From Hyperoodon ampullatus (lineage: Eukaryota; Chordata; Mammalia; Artiodactyla; Ziphiidae): 64,000 nucleotides of DNA. Positions 1 to 12,060 of the stretch are shown here, in pieces. A program made the position numbers and the translations under genes. Where the stretch lies: contig OX457061.1 in NCBI GenBank assembly GCA_949752795.1, positions 45,168,338 to 45,232,337 on the forward strand. The letters are read 5' to 3'. The notes below the pieces were generated by a model that was not told where the DNA came from, did not search any database, and saw only the letters and a program-made list of their open reading frames with translations. The first letter of the stretch is position 1. Each line of letters opens with the position of its first letter.

Positions 1-1120
1 ATCATAACTGTACTAAACACATTTCATATGTAAATAAATATGGGACATCTGGCCCTTGGGTAAAAAACATGAATAAAATGAAGAAATTAGAAGACTGGTG
101 GTAGAAGTGAAAGCAAGACAGGTATTTGGAGGCCCTGATGAGATGGAAGAATGGTCACAGTGGGAGTAATTAGAAAAGTAGTTATAAGATAGGAGGAAAA
201 GAAGTTGGGGTCTAAATGAGGGAAGTCCCAGTTAGTAATTTCAGGGTATGACAGGGTCCAAGGCCGTCCTATTGGAGTAGGTGGCTAATGGGGTGCAGAG
301 GAGAAGATCATAAGTTATAAGGTCAAGAACCCAAGGTCAAGGTGTTAGAGGGGTCATTGAATGGGCTACTGAAGTCACCCAGGATATTGGCAGGACTTAG
401 GGTGAAGAAGAAGACTGTGATTGTGTACTAAGTCTTTCATGAATGGTGGTGAATGAGGGACAAGGGAAGTTGATGTGTAACAGCAAGGGTGGTAAATGAC
501 AACTAAGAGGAAGGGGAGAGGCTGTCATGCATGATGTGAGGGGAGGTGATAATTGTTGGCAAGTGATGATGGGGAGCACAGAGGACAAAAAATCTCTGTC
601 CTGATTTGGAGCTACATGACAGTGAGAAAATGAACAGTCTTCACTTATGAGGGGTGTGGGAAAATATTTGCAGCGGGGCGTCTCCCTTAAGGCCAGGCAG
701 AGGGATTAAGCAAAGAACATATACATTCCTAGAGGATTTAGTGTTTGGAACAGTATTTCCATAGAGCTCAGCTCAAGGGTTTAGATGGGGTAGGGCAGGG
801 ATGGGCTGAGTCCAGGGCCCAGAAGTACCAAGCAGAAGGGATGAGGGTGGAGGAGAGAATGGATGGCCAGAGATGCATTCTCTGGGTATTCCTGGTGAAA
901 ATGCAAGGTGGGTTTTCAGTTGATCTCTTTGAAAAGAGGAGTCAATAGGCAATGTACTTCTAAGAGAAGTCATGTCCAGATGACTTCTCTTAGATGATGT
1001 TGGTCTAAGAAGCTGCAGTTTCTGCAGTCACTTGGCCTTCAGTGGTGTTCTTCTAGGCTGCAATTCTGTAGCCAGCATAGGATGCTGTAAAACCCTTATT
1101 GTTATTCAGCCTTTTTTTTT
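1..1120. other. Intergenic, nothing recognised
   Basis: AG-rich sequence. Short open frames on both strands have no recognisable protein. An inverted repeat near 959-994 is the only structure seen. Confidence 0.5.
959..994. repeat. Perfect 15-bp-arm inverted repeat
   Basis: Arms 959-973 and 980-994 are exact reverse complements around the loop gtccag. Confidence 0.93.
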
Positions 1121-1124
1121 TTCC

Positions 1125-1232
1125 TGTTTTTTTTTTGAATTTTATTTTATTTATTTTTTATACAGCAGGTTCTTATTAGTCATCAATTTTACACACATCA
1201 GTGTATACATGTCAATCCCAATCTCCCTGTTA
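1125..1232 (-). mobile_element. L1 3'-end fragment
   Basis: The sequence tatacagcaggttcttatta followed by cagtgtatacatgtcaatcc is the antisense 3' terminus of a cetartiodactyl L1 subfamily, here about 100 bases with a T-rich start. Confidence 0.7.
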
Positions 1233-1486
1233 TTCAGCCTTATAATCAAAATTCCTGGTTATGATTGGTTTCAGCTTTTATATCCTACATCTGACTTACT
1301 TGTCATAAGTTGGCTGGGATCTATTGATTTAATAATGCAGCCATACACCTCCATAGTGTTTACAGACTTTAGAACAATTTTAAGGTACTTTCAGTCAAGC
1401 ACATAATCCCATATAATGCCATGCATTTTATTTTTATAAAAACAAAGTTTTCTCTTATGGTTTCCTCACAATTAAAACTAGGAGAA

Positions 1487-1655
1487 TTTTTTTTTTTAGT
1501 TTTTTTGATGTGGACCATTTTTAAAGTCTTTATTGAATTTGTTACAATATTGCTTCTGTTTTATGTTTTGGTTTTTTTGACCGTGGGGCATGTGGGATCT
1601 TAGCTCCCCGACCAGGGATCAAACCCGCACCCCCTGCATTGGAAGGCGAAGTCTT
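1487..1655 (-). mobile_element. Older CHR-type SINE, truncated
   Basis: Same body as the copy at 14805 (gatgtggaccatttttaaag) up to gcattggaaggcgaagtc. The last part of the head is missing. Confidence 0.8.
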
Positions 1656-1659
1656 GTGC

Positions 1660-3600
1660 CAACTCTAAGACAATTTTCTTGTGGGTTAATAATTTTTGTA
1701 AGATCAATTGGTTTATCAAGTGGAAACAAAAAACACATTGAGGGGGTTTAAAATGTGAAAAATAAGCTTGGGGAGTGAGAGGCAAGGTGTACCCTTTGTC
1801 AGTTTCAGTGATCCTGAATGGGTGAAGTTGAAACTAATTTTAGCAGGTGGTTCTTCATGCTTCATTTTTCATGCTTCATTCTCTAGACTTGATGATGGCT
1901 TCCCTCCATTCTTTATTTTTCCACTTTTAACATAGTGTTCCTCAGTGCAGGAGTCTATATTCTCCCATTTAGCTTTGTTGACTTTTTGAGATTAGGAGGA
2001 AGTGGCAGATATTGTGAACAGTTGGCTGGTTTGGCCTTGTAAGTAGCAAAGGAGGTAGAAATAGCATGAAGTGTTGAAACTTAGCATCTTGCAGATGCTC
2101 AGGCTTGAGTGAGCTACGTAACAGCTCCAGAAACCCATTCTCCTCCCTGTTAACAATGAAAGTTATAATATCCATTTACTTGGAACAAGATAGGCATTCA
2201 ATAAGTGTGAGGCTTTCATTTCTTCCTCTTAGCTGAACAATAGTTTACACTTGGCCCTCAAGTGAAGTTTGAAAGTATAGGAAGGATATAAAGAGGTCTT
2301 TTTTCCAAGGCAAACTAACCTTGGTAGTGGGCAAGTCTTAAAGAATGTGATGTGTTTTATTTTACACTTTCTGGATATCCTGATACTAGTTTGGGCAGAT
2401 AAATGTTTTTAGAGAGCTAACAACATTTTAATATCATTGTAAGTATATTGAAGTACACAAAATTAAATAAGGCGTTTGAAAGTTGATGCCATATACCAAG
2501 AGATTAATCATTTGAGAAATGCAGAATTCTTTGGTCAGATGAAGCAAAAAAATTTTCAGAATTTGTCATTGAGATGTTCTTTTTATGGGAAGAAAAAGGA
2601 AATAATTCTTTGTAGTTTTAATGGAATGATACCACAAAGTATATTTGTGTAGATGCATCCTCTCTCCTTTCCTTTAGAAGACACATTGATTATCAAGTGC
2701 TCTGTTGCTGTATATTAAGTAAAGTGTCTTTAAACAGCATTTTGGTTAAAGGATCTTTAATATTGTTCATCTCCTTTTATCACACAGACTAACTCAATAT
2801 TTCTTGCAGTCTCTTTCAGAGGCTTTACTTACAGATGGTATGAAAAAAAGACTCAGAATTGCTTCTTTTTAAATTTCTTCTGTTGATTTTTTTATAGTTA
2901 TGGAGTTATGGTTCACAGTTTGTTTTTTAAAGGATTCTTATTTCTTTAAACAAGAATGATGAATTTGGGGAAAGAGTTTTCTCAAGCAAAAAGTTTGTCA
3001 CTTTATGGAAACTTTAAGGAAATACTTACATAAATTTAATACTTAGAGTGTGCCTAAAGAAAAATCCATTGATACCATTAAAATCAATATATTTCCTTTT
3101 CCTTCTGTTGATAAGTTTTATAGGAATTTTCACACCAAGATTTCTAAGTGATGTGTTTGAAGGATTGTTTCATCAATTTGGTAGAGAAATGTCATCTTGG
3201 CCTTGTTTCTGAATGATGTTTTAACCTCACTAATTAAGCAACCTCCGTCACTATTCAGTGAAGCTCTCTTGAGAGTAAAGGGCCTTTGATTAGGGAAACT
3301 CTCTAATTGGATAGGACCTCTCATCATAAAACAGTCAAAACATATTGATTATAGTTTTACCATTAGGACTTCCATTGCTTAAAACAAATGGCTTATAACA
3401 AGAATTAGATTGACCTAAGTCAGTTTTAGCCTGGAGATATTTGGAACCATTAAAAAAAAAGATAAAGCAATCTTAGCATTCCAAGAGTCTATGGAAAGAG
3501 GGTGGACTTTTGATTCATGATAGCAAAAATAAATGTTGTACGGTCGATTTTAGGTTTTAACATAATAGCAATCCTCCAATGATTACTAATGTCTAATACT
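1660..3600. other. Intergenic, nothing recognised
   Basis: AT-rich sequence without a repeat or coding signal I can name. Confidence 0.5.
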
Positions 3601-3619
3601 CCTTTTCTTTATGTCTCTT

Positions 3620-3860
3620 AACTTACATTTAAACATTTTTATTATGAAAATATTTACGCACAAAAGAATACACAAAAGAAGAACTGTATAATGAATTCCC
3701 ATGTATGTCACCCAGCTTCAATAATTACCAGTATTTTTTCAATCTTATGTCATCAATCTTCTCCCCCTTTTTGTTTGTTTGCTGGAATAATTTAAAGCAA
3801 ATCCCCCATATATCATTTCACCCATAAACACTTTAGTATTCACCTCTGTCAATCTATTTT
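3620..3860 (-). mobile_element. Possible old L1 3' UTR fragment
   Basis: Contains gtcacccagcttcaataatt and taaagcaaatcccccatata, patterns I associate with old L1M 3' UTRs. Orientation and family are uncertain. Confidence 0.4.
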
Positions 3861-3879
3861 TATGCTGTTAGAATAACTG

Positions 3880-4065
3880 TAAATGCTAAAACTTACATAG
3901 TGCTTTATAGTTCTAGACTGCCTTATACCATTAGGTTATCACAAAAATTTGATAGATGTTATCACCACTATTTAGCAGATTTTTAAAAAGAGGTTTTGAG
4001 TGGTTAAATGACATTATCAGGGGCTACTAAATAGTGACAATGGGTTTCAATCCTGGGTCTCATAA
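3880..4065 (-). mobile_element. MIR-like fragment
   Basis: Antisense MIR-like sequence: taaatgacattatcaggggc and gacaatgggtttcaatcctg. Confidence 0.5.
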
Positions 4066-4239
4066 ATATATAAGTCAGTTTTACACTCTGTAGCAGATAT
4101 GACCATACCAAGTAGAAATCTATTCCTTGGATATTTGACTTCAGCTGCTCTGGGCAGAGGCTCCCTTCTTTTGGTCTTATGACACCTGTGGACCAACTAA
4201 AGAGTGAGCATAGCCAGACGGAAATGGCCATTAGAGATG

Positions 4240-4980
4240 TGTATCGAGCATGTCTTTCTATTCTGATGTTTTGACATCTGGGGCTTTGCTGAGCCTGGAG
4301 AGACTGCCCTTCCGAGGGCTCCAATTCCTAGAGATAGTAACGGACTCACTTGCAAGTGTGACTTGCATATGCAAACCAACCAATCCAATGCCCATATTCC
4401 CCAGCCATCTCCTTTACCTAGCTCTTACACTCCAGGCCGCTATCTGCAAATCCTAACCACCCCAGGGCCAGGTACCCAGCTAGGGACAGCCCCTGTGCCC
4501 TAGAGCCCACCAAAATTATTCAATCCAGCTCATCCTAAACCTGCTTACTCTGTCTCACCCATTCCTTCCAGTGGAAACCACAATAAAAGCTCTTGCCCAG
4601 GGCTTCCCTGGTGGCGCAGTGGTTGAGAGTCCACCTGCCGATGCACGGGACACGGGTTCGTGCCCCGGTCTGGGAAGATCCCACATGCTGCAGAGCAGCT
4701 GGGCCCGTGAGCCATGGCCGCTGAGCCTGCGCATCTGGAGCCTGTGCTCCGCAATGGGAGAGGCCACAACAGTGAGAGGCCCGCGTACCGCAAAAAAAAA
4801 AAAAAAAAAAGCTCTTGCCCACATTTTCCCCACACTCCTTTGCCTTCGTGACCCTGGTGCCAGTGTGGTATGGCATGACCCCTCCTTTTGGGAGCTGTGA
4901 ATGTAACAAACTGTTTTCAGTGGCAATCATCTCCTGATCTGTTGGCCTTGCCATATCTGGATAATAATAAAACCTACACT
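4240..4980 (+). mobile_element. LTR-like segment with polyadenylation motifs
   Basis: Resembles a solo LTR by eye: a CT/CC-rich body with aataaa near 4582 and aataataataaaac near 4962. The SINE at 4600 lies inside. Family and edges are uncertain. Confidence 0.3.
4600..4806 (+). mobile_element. Cetacean tRNA-Glu-type SINE (short form)
   Basis: A full-length copy with tRNA-like head (A-box tggcgcagtgg, B-box gggttcgtgcc), body and poly-A tail. The 15-base target-site duplication aaaagctcttgccca lies at 4585-4599 and 4807-4821. It inserted beside an aataaa motif. Confidence 0.95.
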
Positions 4981-4984
4981 TTAA

Positions 4985-6310
4985 AACAAGATGGTAAAGG
5001 CTGAGTAAACACTCTGGGACTTAATATCAAGGCTTAGTGCTGGAAGATCTGACAAGCTTAGTTGGAACAGGTGACAGTCCTAGGTCAGGTAATTGGGTTG
5101 GAGATCAAACTCTAAAAGAATAGCAGAAGGGGATGGCAGTGAGGTCAACAGCACGTGAAAGGTATCATAATTGAATGGCAATAGGCAATTATTCAGTTAT
5201 CTTGCTGGCTTCCCAAGGTGGGCTGAATTCCAGGGGGAATTATATTTTTTCTTAGGTATGAATATCATCTCAGGTATGAATACATTCCCCTAGGATTGTA
5301 GGAAGGCAGTGTTCCCTCACACCCTGATGTTGATACCTCCCCAATAGTTCTTCCCTTAGGCCACCATTCCTGCATATCCCATCCAGTCTTGCAATAGTCA
5401 ACAGTGAATGGTTATATCTGAGGTTTTCAGTACCTGACTCTACCTCAAGTGTTTCCTCTTCTATGAGACTCTAGTTCTCAAGCTAACTCTGGCATTTCCA
5501 GCTCAGTTTCCATCTTGAGTAGAATTTTAGATCAGACACCAAAGATCCTTATAAATCCAACATCCTCATTTTAAATATGAGGAAACTGAGCTTCAGAGAG
5601 GTAAAGGACTGGTCCTAAGAACATAGGCTGCAAAAAGGTAAAGGCCTTTTGACACTAAGGTACACATTCTTTTACTCTGTTGATAACTTTTGGTAAAATT
5701 TGACTTCTATTCAGTATAGACCCTAATTCACAATAACAATTTCTAGTGGACTATCAGTTACTGGGCTGTAGCACAATCAATATAACAAATATGTATTTAA
5801 ATAATCAAGAAATTAGTTACTTCCTTATGAAAAAATGTTCTTATAATGGTTTATTTCATATTTCAGTATAATACTTAAACTCTAAAATATGCTAGGTTTT
5901 TCTTTATGATTTTTACTTACATACACACAAATGTAGTCACAAACACCCACAAACACACAATATACACACATCCTACACCTGAAGACTCACTCTCCTATTG
6001 CCTAAAAAAAAAAAAAACCTCCTTAACTTAACCTATCTAGATGGATGGGGCAATAAATTAATAGTTCATGCGTTAAAATACTTAGAAATAACTCATTCAT
6101 TTTAATATAAATTGATTTTGAAATAATGTCCTAAAAGTATACTGTCAGTTTAAAGAGGTATTTTATTATTTTGTACTGGTTCTGGGAAATATATGATTAA
6201 AGCTTCATTATTCAGTAGTGAATTCAGTTTTCCAAGATGTAATCATGGACTCAGGACCCATGTGCCTGTGTCAACTAATAAAGCAACATGGGCATGATTA
6301 GGGAGATTCC
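4985..6310. other. Intergenic, nothing recognised
   Basis: No coding or repeat signal apart from a CA-rich patch near 5920-5970 and a short A-run at 6005. Confidence 0.5.
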
Positions 6311-6314
6311 TGAG

Positions 6315-6475
6315 GTCAGTGATTCTCAAACTAAAGAGGCATGGGAGTCACCTGGGGGGCTGTTAAAGCACGGATCACTGGGCCCTACCTTCAGAAGTGC
6401 TAGGGTGGGCTCCAGGCATTTGTATTTCTAACAAGTTACTGCTGGTTCAGGAACCACATTTAGAGAGCTGCTACC
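6315..6475 (+). mobile_element. MER5A-like hAT element
   Basis: Begins cagtgattctcaaacta and contains gtatttctaacaagttac, the pattern of the MER5A non-autonomous hAT element. Confidence 0.75.
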
Positions 6476-6959
6476 TTAGGTAATCATTCAACTGAAAAGC
6501 ATACAAAAAGAGGGGCTGATGGGAGTTTCCTGATTCCTTCAGAAGCAACTCATGGGCTTGCAGTCTTATACCAAGTAGACAGTGTTATACTTACTATCTT
6601 GCCTGTGCCCTTACTATGACCTGAAGTTTTCTAGGTCACAGTAGTAACTCAAGTCAGACAAATACGTGTGAAAAATACACCAATAGCACCAGCTGCTAGA
6701 ATAGAGACACAAATACCTGCAAACCTTCATGCTTTAAAACAGTCAGACAGGTTTTATATGTTCTGTAATTTGAGGGTGACAGGTGGTTCCATATTTTTTG
6801 TACTATCAATTTGTAAGAAATGTGAAAATATTTTTGATAAACCTATAGGCTATCCTGTAATTTAGGTGTTACTAGCATGATCTAAGGTAGTGCTGCTTCT
6901 ACTGTAATCTGCCTTTGACCATATATACTATTGCTGATTTTAGTGTGTTGATATTGTAG

Positions 6960-7600
6960 ATCCTCATTATTCATGGATTCGTATTTGAAAATATGCCAAC
7001 TTGCTAAAATTTATTTGTAACCCCAAAATCAATACTGTGGTGCTTTCCTGGTCATTTATGGACATTTGCAGAGAGGTGACAAATTTGAGTTGCCCAAGGT
7101 GCATGGTCTCAGCTGGGATCCAATAGGGTGAAGTTCTGCCCTCTTGTTTCAGCTCTCCTACTATAAGGAAGTATCCTTTTCATGGTCCATTTAGTGCCAT
7201 GTTTTTCACATTTTTGTGCTCTTTATTAGTGATCTTGCTATTTTAAATGGCCTCCAAACATACTACTAAAGTGCTGTCTAGTATTCCTGAGGGCAAGAGG
7301 GCTGTGATGTGCCTTATAAGAAAATGTGTCAAATTAGCTTTGTTTGGGCATGAGTTATAGTCCTGTTGGCCATGGGTTCAGTGTTAGTGAATCAATAATA
7401 TATATTAAGTGTCTTTAAACAAAAACACACATAAAACAAGGTTATATATTAATCACTTGACAAAAATGTTATGACCATATGCTCACAGGAATCTAACCCT
7501 GTATTTCCTTAAGAGCAATAACTGAGTATTTGCTAATCCAGTGTTTGCAGCAGCTTCACAGAACATAACTACCATGAATAAGGAAAATCAACATGGCTTG
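6960..7600 (+). mobile_element. Tigger-like (pogo) DNA transposon fossil
   Basis: From an ATG at 7247 the + strand reads MASKHTTKVLSSIPEGKRAV and then decays. I recognise the N-terminal region of a Tigger-type transposase, followed by the familiar tract aaaacacacataaaacaagg. The reading frame is short and broken. It ends about 230 bases before LRR pseudo-exon 1. Confidence 0.65.
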
Positions 7601-7832
7601 GATTTGCTGAGGGTACCACGCTTAGTGAATTTTGTTCATCCGTTGATTAAATTTACTAATTCATTTCACGTTATTAGCACTATTTGTTCACTGCTCAAGT
7701 AGAGTATTAAAATGCAGACTTTCCACCATAAAAAATTTATGTCACTCAGGTGACTTCAGAGATCTGCTCAAGTACATGGATCAGGGAACACAGTATGATA
7801 CTTCACTGATTTTTTTTTTTTTCCTTCCTTAG

Positions 7833-8022
7833 TCTCCACAAAATAGAAGTATTTGGCTGCCTTGCTCTTACCGCCAGGAGTGTCGGCTCCCTGGCCCTGC
7901 AATGTCTGCACCTTAGGGCCCTGAATATTGGGAGAGTCCCCAAGGTTTCTGAGGCCTGCCTGGTCAGGAGCCTAGAGAACTTATGAGAAATAACTGCGCT
8001 TAATGTTGCTGGCCTCAAAATG
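7833..8022 (+). pseudogene. Decayed exon of an FBXL/AMN1-type leucine-rich-repeat gene (LRR pseudo-exon 1)
   Basis: Read from 7834, the + strand gives LRR repeats: LHKIEVFGCLALTARSVGSL, then LALQCLHLRALNIGRVPKVS, EACLVRSLENL, a TGA stop at 7984-7986, and EITALNVAGLKM. The spacing of Leu, Cys and Asn matches cysteine-containing LRRs of F-box/LRR (FBXL) and AMN1 proteins. The segment is preceded by a pyrimidine tract ending in AG (7831-7832) and followed by donor GTGAGA at 8023, giving a 190-nt exon that ends in phase 0. The in-frame TGA inside an otherwise conserved repeat is the first inactivating lesion. The 87-codon minus-strand reading frame over this interval is a shadow. The source gene is not identified; the assignment rests on LRR pattern and exon continuity. 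Confidence 0.72.
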
Positions 8023-8389
8023 GTGAGACTTCTTGGACTCAGACTGACTTTTTCATTGGTTTCCATGTTCCTAAGTTTTCAGAACATAAAACCAATAATG
8101 CTTCCATGTCTTTCCCACCTCATCATGAAGTAGTGCTCTGAAATGTGCACTTTATGGGGGAAAGAATCCCAGAGTACCTGTGTGATAGAAAGGGTTTGGA
8201 CACTGCACCATTTCTTCTACTCAAGAGAAGAAATATTTGAAACTGTTTTCCTGAGGAAACATTGCTATTTGGTTATGAAATAGGTAGGCAATAGATCTAA
8301 AAGTTGACCTATTAACTGGATCTTTTGCCACTTTTCTAACTGAACTAATATTTACAATAATTCAATAAAACTATTAAACAAATAAGAGA

Positions 8390-8600
8390 TAATGATAACA
8401 GCTATTATTTATTGACCCCTTCCATGTTCCAGGAACCACATAAGGCACTTATTACACACATTATTTCATCAACTTCCCATCTTCCCTGGGTGAGAAGTAG
8501 CATTGTCCCCAATTTACAGGTAGAGTCATTGAGGTTCTGGGAGTTGAAAGAGGAATGGTACAGGACCCAGGTTTGCTGGTTTCCCCCCACTGTATTCACT
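8390..8600 (-). mobile_element. MIR SINE
   Basis: Antisense MIR: tattatttattgaccccttc, cattgtccccaatttacagg, ggacccaggtttgctggttt. Confidence 0.7.
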
Positions 8601-9714
8601 TGGCTTCTGTCTATGTGGAAGAAGAAGGGAGACTGTCTTCTCCCTCAGATATGATTAGCCAGAAGGTGATGTGACAATGGGACAGGCTGATTTTCACAAA
8701 TTAAATGTTGACTGCAATTCTGTGAATTTGGAGTGGATAGTACTTCTGCTGAGAACAGATTGTTATCATGCTTTTTGATACTGGTTGATTAGGAGCCAGT
8801 GAAAAGATGTTCTGACATAAGCAGTTGAATTACAATTTTTATGTTCTCCGTTTTCTCTTTTCCTAGGTTCATCTTGGGCTCTGAAGTATTCTTGCCTTAA
8901 ACTGAATGAATTAATGAGAAGAACAATACTACATTTCTTCTTTTTAATCAAAATGTCATGTCTTTGAAAGGAATTCTTCTTTAGAAGTTGACAGTCTGCT
9001 CTTAGCTTGCTTGACGATGTATTTAGGTATGTTTGGGGAAGTCTTTCACAAACTCAAAATTTTGGGAAGAAAGAAGCTTTCATTCTTAGTCTCTTTTCAC
9101 TCAGAACAGCAAACTCACACAACAGCAGTAGCTTGATCTTACTCAGTTTCTAGGCATTCACTTCTAATCCATGAAGAACTCCTAAATTTGCATTATATGC
9201 ACCATGTTGGATTACTCGATATCCTAAATAAGATGATGGATGCCATACAAGGGCAGAGCCTATTGCTTAAATTATTTGAGTCTAATTTAATAAATGCTGT
9301 ATTACTATCATATTTGAGTTTCCTTAATTATTAATCTAAGCACAATACCGGATAAGCAGTCTCTGATTTATATATTCAAATGGGGATTCTGTAGATTTTG
9401 GCACTGAAACAGACATGCAAGAGCACAGATTTGGAGCCCAGCCCCAAAAGGTCTCTGGGGCTCTAAGTGTTGATCATGAAGCAAAGCACAGTTCCTGGTA
9501 TGTGGCCAGCGCTCTGTAAATTTTTGTTAACTTAATGATTGGGTTAAAACCAGGCTATGAAGGCTATATCACAGTAAATTATGTGTCAACTGAAATTGTG
9601 TGAATCCTCATTTTGAATGCATAGTAAGAGGTTGTTAGATTTAGGAAATTTGCCTGGAATTATCTGTTAAATGAATCACTACTTCCCAATTTTCCTACTC
9701 TGTAAGTTTTACTT

Positions 9715-10470
9715 TTTTAAAAAACAATTATTTACTATATTCCGCACACTGTACATTTCATACCTGTGATTCATTTATTTTGCAACTGGGAGTTTGTACC
9801 TCTTAATTTCCCTCAGCTGTTTCTCTCCTCCTCCCACTCTCTCCCCTCTGGCAACCTCCTGTTTGTACTCTGTATCTATAACTCTGTTTCTATTTTGTTA
9901 TATTGTTCACTTGCTTTGTTTTTTAGATTCCACATATAAGTGAAATCATATAGTATTTATCTTTCTCTAACTTATTTCACTTAGCATAATACCCTCTAGG
10001 TCCATCCATGTTGTCACAAATGGCAAGATTACATCTTTTTTTATCCATCCCATCTATTGATGGGACTTAGGTTGTTCCATATCTTACTACTTTAAATAAT
10101 GCTGCAATGAACGTAAGGGTGCATATCTTTTCTAATTAGTGTTTCAGTTTCTTTGGATAAATATTCAGGAGTGAGATTGCTGGATCATATGGTAGTTCTA
10201 TTTTTAATTTTTTGAGGAATCTCCATACTGTTTTCCATAGTTGCTGCACCAATTTACATTCCCACCAGCAGTGCATGAGCGTTCCCTTCTCTCTACATTC
10301 TCACCAGTACTTGTTATTTGTTGTCTTTTTGATTTAGCCATTCTGACAGATGTGAAGTGATATCTCTTTGTGGTTTTGATTTGCACTTCCCTGATGATTA
10401 ATGTTACTGAGCATCTTTCATATGTCTGTTGGCCATCTGTATATCTCCTTTGGAAAAGTGTCTATTCAGG
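9715..10470 (-). mobile_element. Old L1 (L1M-type) ORF2 3' portion
   Basis: Diverged antisense L1 sequence with familiar landmarks: attccacatataagtgaaat, aatgctgcaatgaacg, cattcccaccagcagtgcat. Frames are broken throughout. It lies in the interval between LRR pseudo-exons 1 and 2. Confidence 0.75.
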
Positions 10471-11589
10471 TTCTGAAAAAGTTTGACATTTCCTTCACAT
10501 GCAATTTCCTTAAAGTGTGGATCACCTGAGTGAAAAAATAACTTAGTATAACATGGTATCCTGGACAGGGTATCTCCTATGATTTTCCATCTTTTCATGT
10601 CCTGGAAAGTCAAAGACCCTTTATGATATTCCCTGAATGTTAAGCTTTGCAATAAGTTCTTAAGAGAGTCACCGTGGAAGAAGGGCATGCTTTCTTTGCT
10701 CCTGAGAAAGTAGCCTTTGTGGTCTAGATGGAGTCAAGGTTTGAAAAATGGGCTTTTGTACTCCCTTATATAGACAGTATAAGTATATATATGCACTTAA
10801 ATCAGACTATAATGGGTAAAGGGAATAAATATTACAGCTAATTATAATATATACATAGATGGATAGATGATGGAACATAGATACAGAAAATGTAATGACA
10901 GAGATAGAGATATAAGGATGGGAGAAGGATATAGAGGACTTGGTTTTCCCTTCTTAGTGGGTGTGTACGTGCACATGTATATAAAGAAATAGGGCTTCCA
11001 AGATCCTGCTCTATTATAAATGATGAGAGGAAATAATTGGGTCTGTGTTCAATGCCTAGCACCATCCTAATTAAAATTTGGTGCTTATTAATTATTTTTT
11101 TATATAATGATGATATTAGGGAGATAAGATCTTTCTGTTAATAGAGTACTATATAGTCATTAACTTGATGGTCAAAAATGAAAGCTAAGTGAGCAGTGGT
11201 TAAAATATGCAGAAAACTCATATAAAATCTTGGGGTTAACCATAGATTAGATTTGATTTTCCTACATTTATTAGGTTCCAGTTTGGTACATTTTGATTCT
11301 TTATAGCATATCAATTTCTTAGTGTTTCATAACTTGTTTCATTCTAATAATAATTTAAAGCTCAACCTATGAGGCCTAAACTTTTCATTCATTTTAGAAT
11401 CTTACAGCTAATTCCATTTTACATCATTAGTTTAACAAGGTCTCTCTTACTTGCAGATTTTATTAATAAAGAACCTGGGTGCTTGCATCAGATGACTAAC
11501 TCTTACCAGTTTACTTCTCAACTGAAAATGCTTTGGAAAAGGTATGGGATTTGGAACCCTCACCTCTAGATTTGACTGTTACCTTCGCT

Positions 11590-11800
11590 TTGTACATAGG
11601 GACAGCCTCAACAAGACATTTACTTCCCATACCCACAATTTCCTTATTTGTAAAATGGGGATATTAACATCTATTTTGTAGGACTATGTCCTACAAAATA
11701 GATGTTAGACTAAGTCTATGTTTAGAGCTAACGCATAAAAAATGCCTAGCTCAGAATCAGACACACCTTAGGCAGTCCTCAAATGAAAACTACTAATATG
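11590..11800 (+). mobile_element. MIR SINE with an internal palindrome
   Basis: MIR landmarks: ttccttatttgtaaaatggg and atgcctagctcagaatcaga. The middle is replaced by a perfect palindrome (11665-11707). Confidence 0.75.
11665..11707. repeat. Perfect 20-bp-arm palindrome
   Basis: Arms 11665-11684 and 11688-11707 are exact reverse complements around the 3-base loop tat. It lies inside a MIR, about 230 bases left of LRR pseudo-exon 2. Confidence 0.95.
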
Positions 11801-11934
11801 CTGCTGATGATGATTATAACACAGCTGGGAAAAAATGAACATTTTAATTTCTAACACTCTTGATTCATTGCCCCATCTTCTCTGTGCAGAGAGACCTGTG
11901 CTTGAAAACAAATTCTATTTGTTTCCTCCTGTAG

Positions 11935-12060
11935 GTGAGGGATCAGATCGTCCATCTTATTGTCACAGTGTCCTAAACTGGACAGTCTGGTCCTCAGCTC
12001 CTGCTCTCAGGTAACCGACCTGAGCTTGGTGGAAATCAGCACCCATCTACGAACCCTCAG
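11935..12060 (+). pseudogene. Decayed exon of the same LRR gene (LRR pseudo-exon 2, frameshifted)
   Basis: A strong pyrimidine tract and AG (11933-11934) lead into GTG AGG GAT CAG, read VRDQIVHLIV, continuing GLKM from the previous exon in phase 0. Between 11964 and 11966 the frame breaks: one base remains where three are expected, best explained by a 2-nt deletion. The next frame then reads QCPKLDSLVLSSCSQVTD followed by LSLVEISTHLRTL, typical cysteine-containing LRR sequence. The exon ends in AG before donor GTACTT at 12061, leaving a split codon AG|n that the next exon completes with G (Arg). Its ancestral length of 128 nt keeps phase with both neighbours. The frameshift is the second inactivating lesion. 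Confidence 0.78.

Larger units (their letters stand above)
8023..11934 (+). other. Interval between LRR pseudo-exons 1 and 2 (inferred intron)
   Basis: Bounded by GTGAGA and a pyrimidine-rich AG acceptor. It contains an antisense MIR, an old L1 and the palindrome-bearing MIR. The rest (8600-9700, 10480-11580) is unassigned. Confidence 0.6.

Noticed and set aside
7803..8066. 87-codon minus-strand frame
   Set aside because: It is the shadow of LRR pseudo-exon 1, which reads as LRRs on the other strand.
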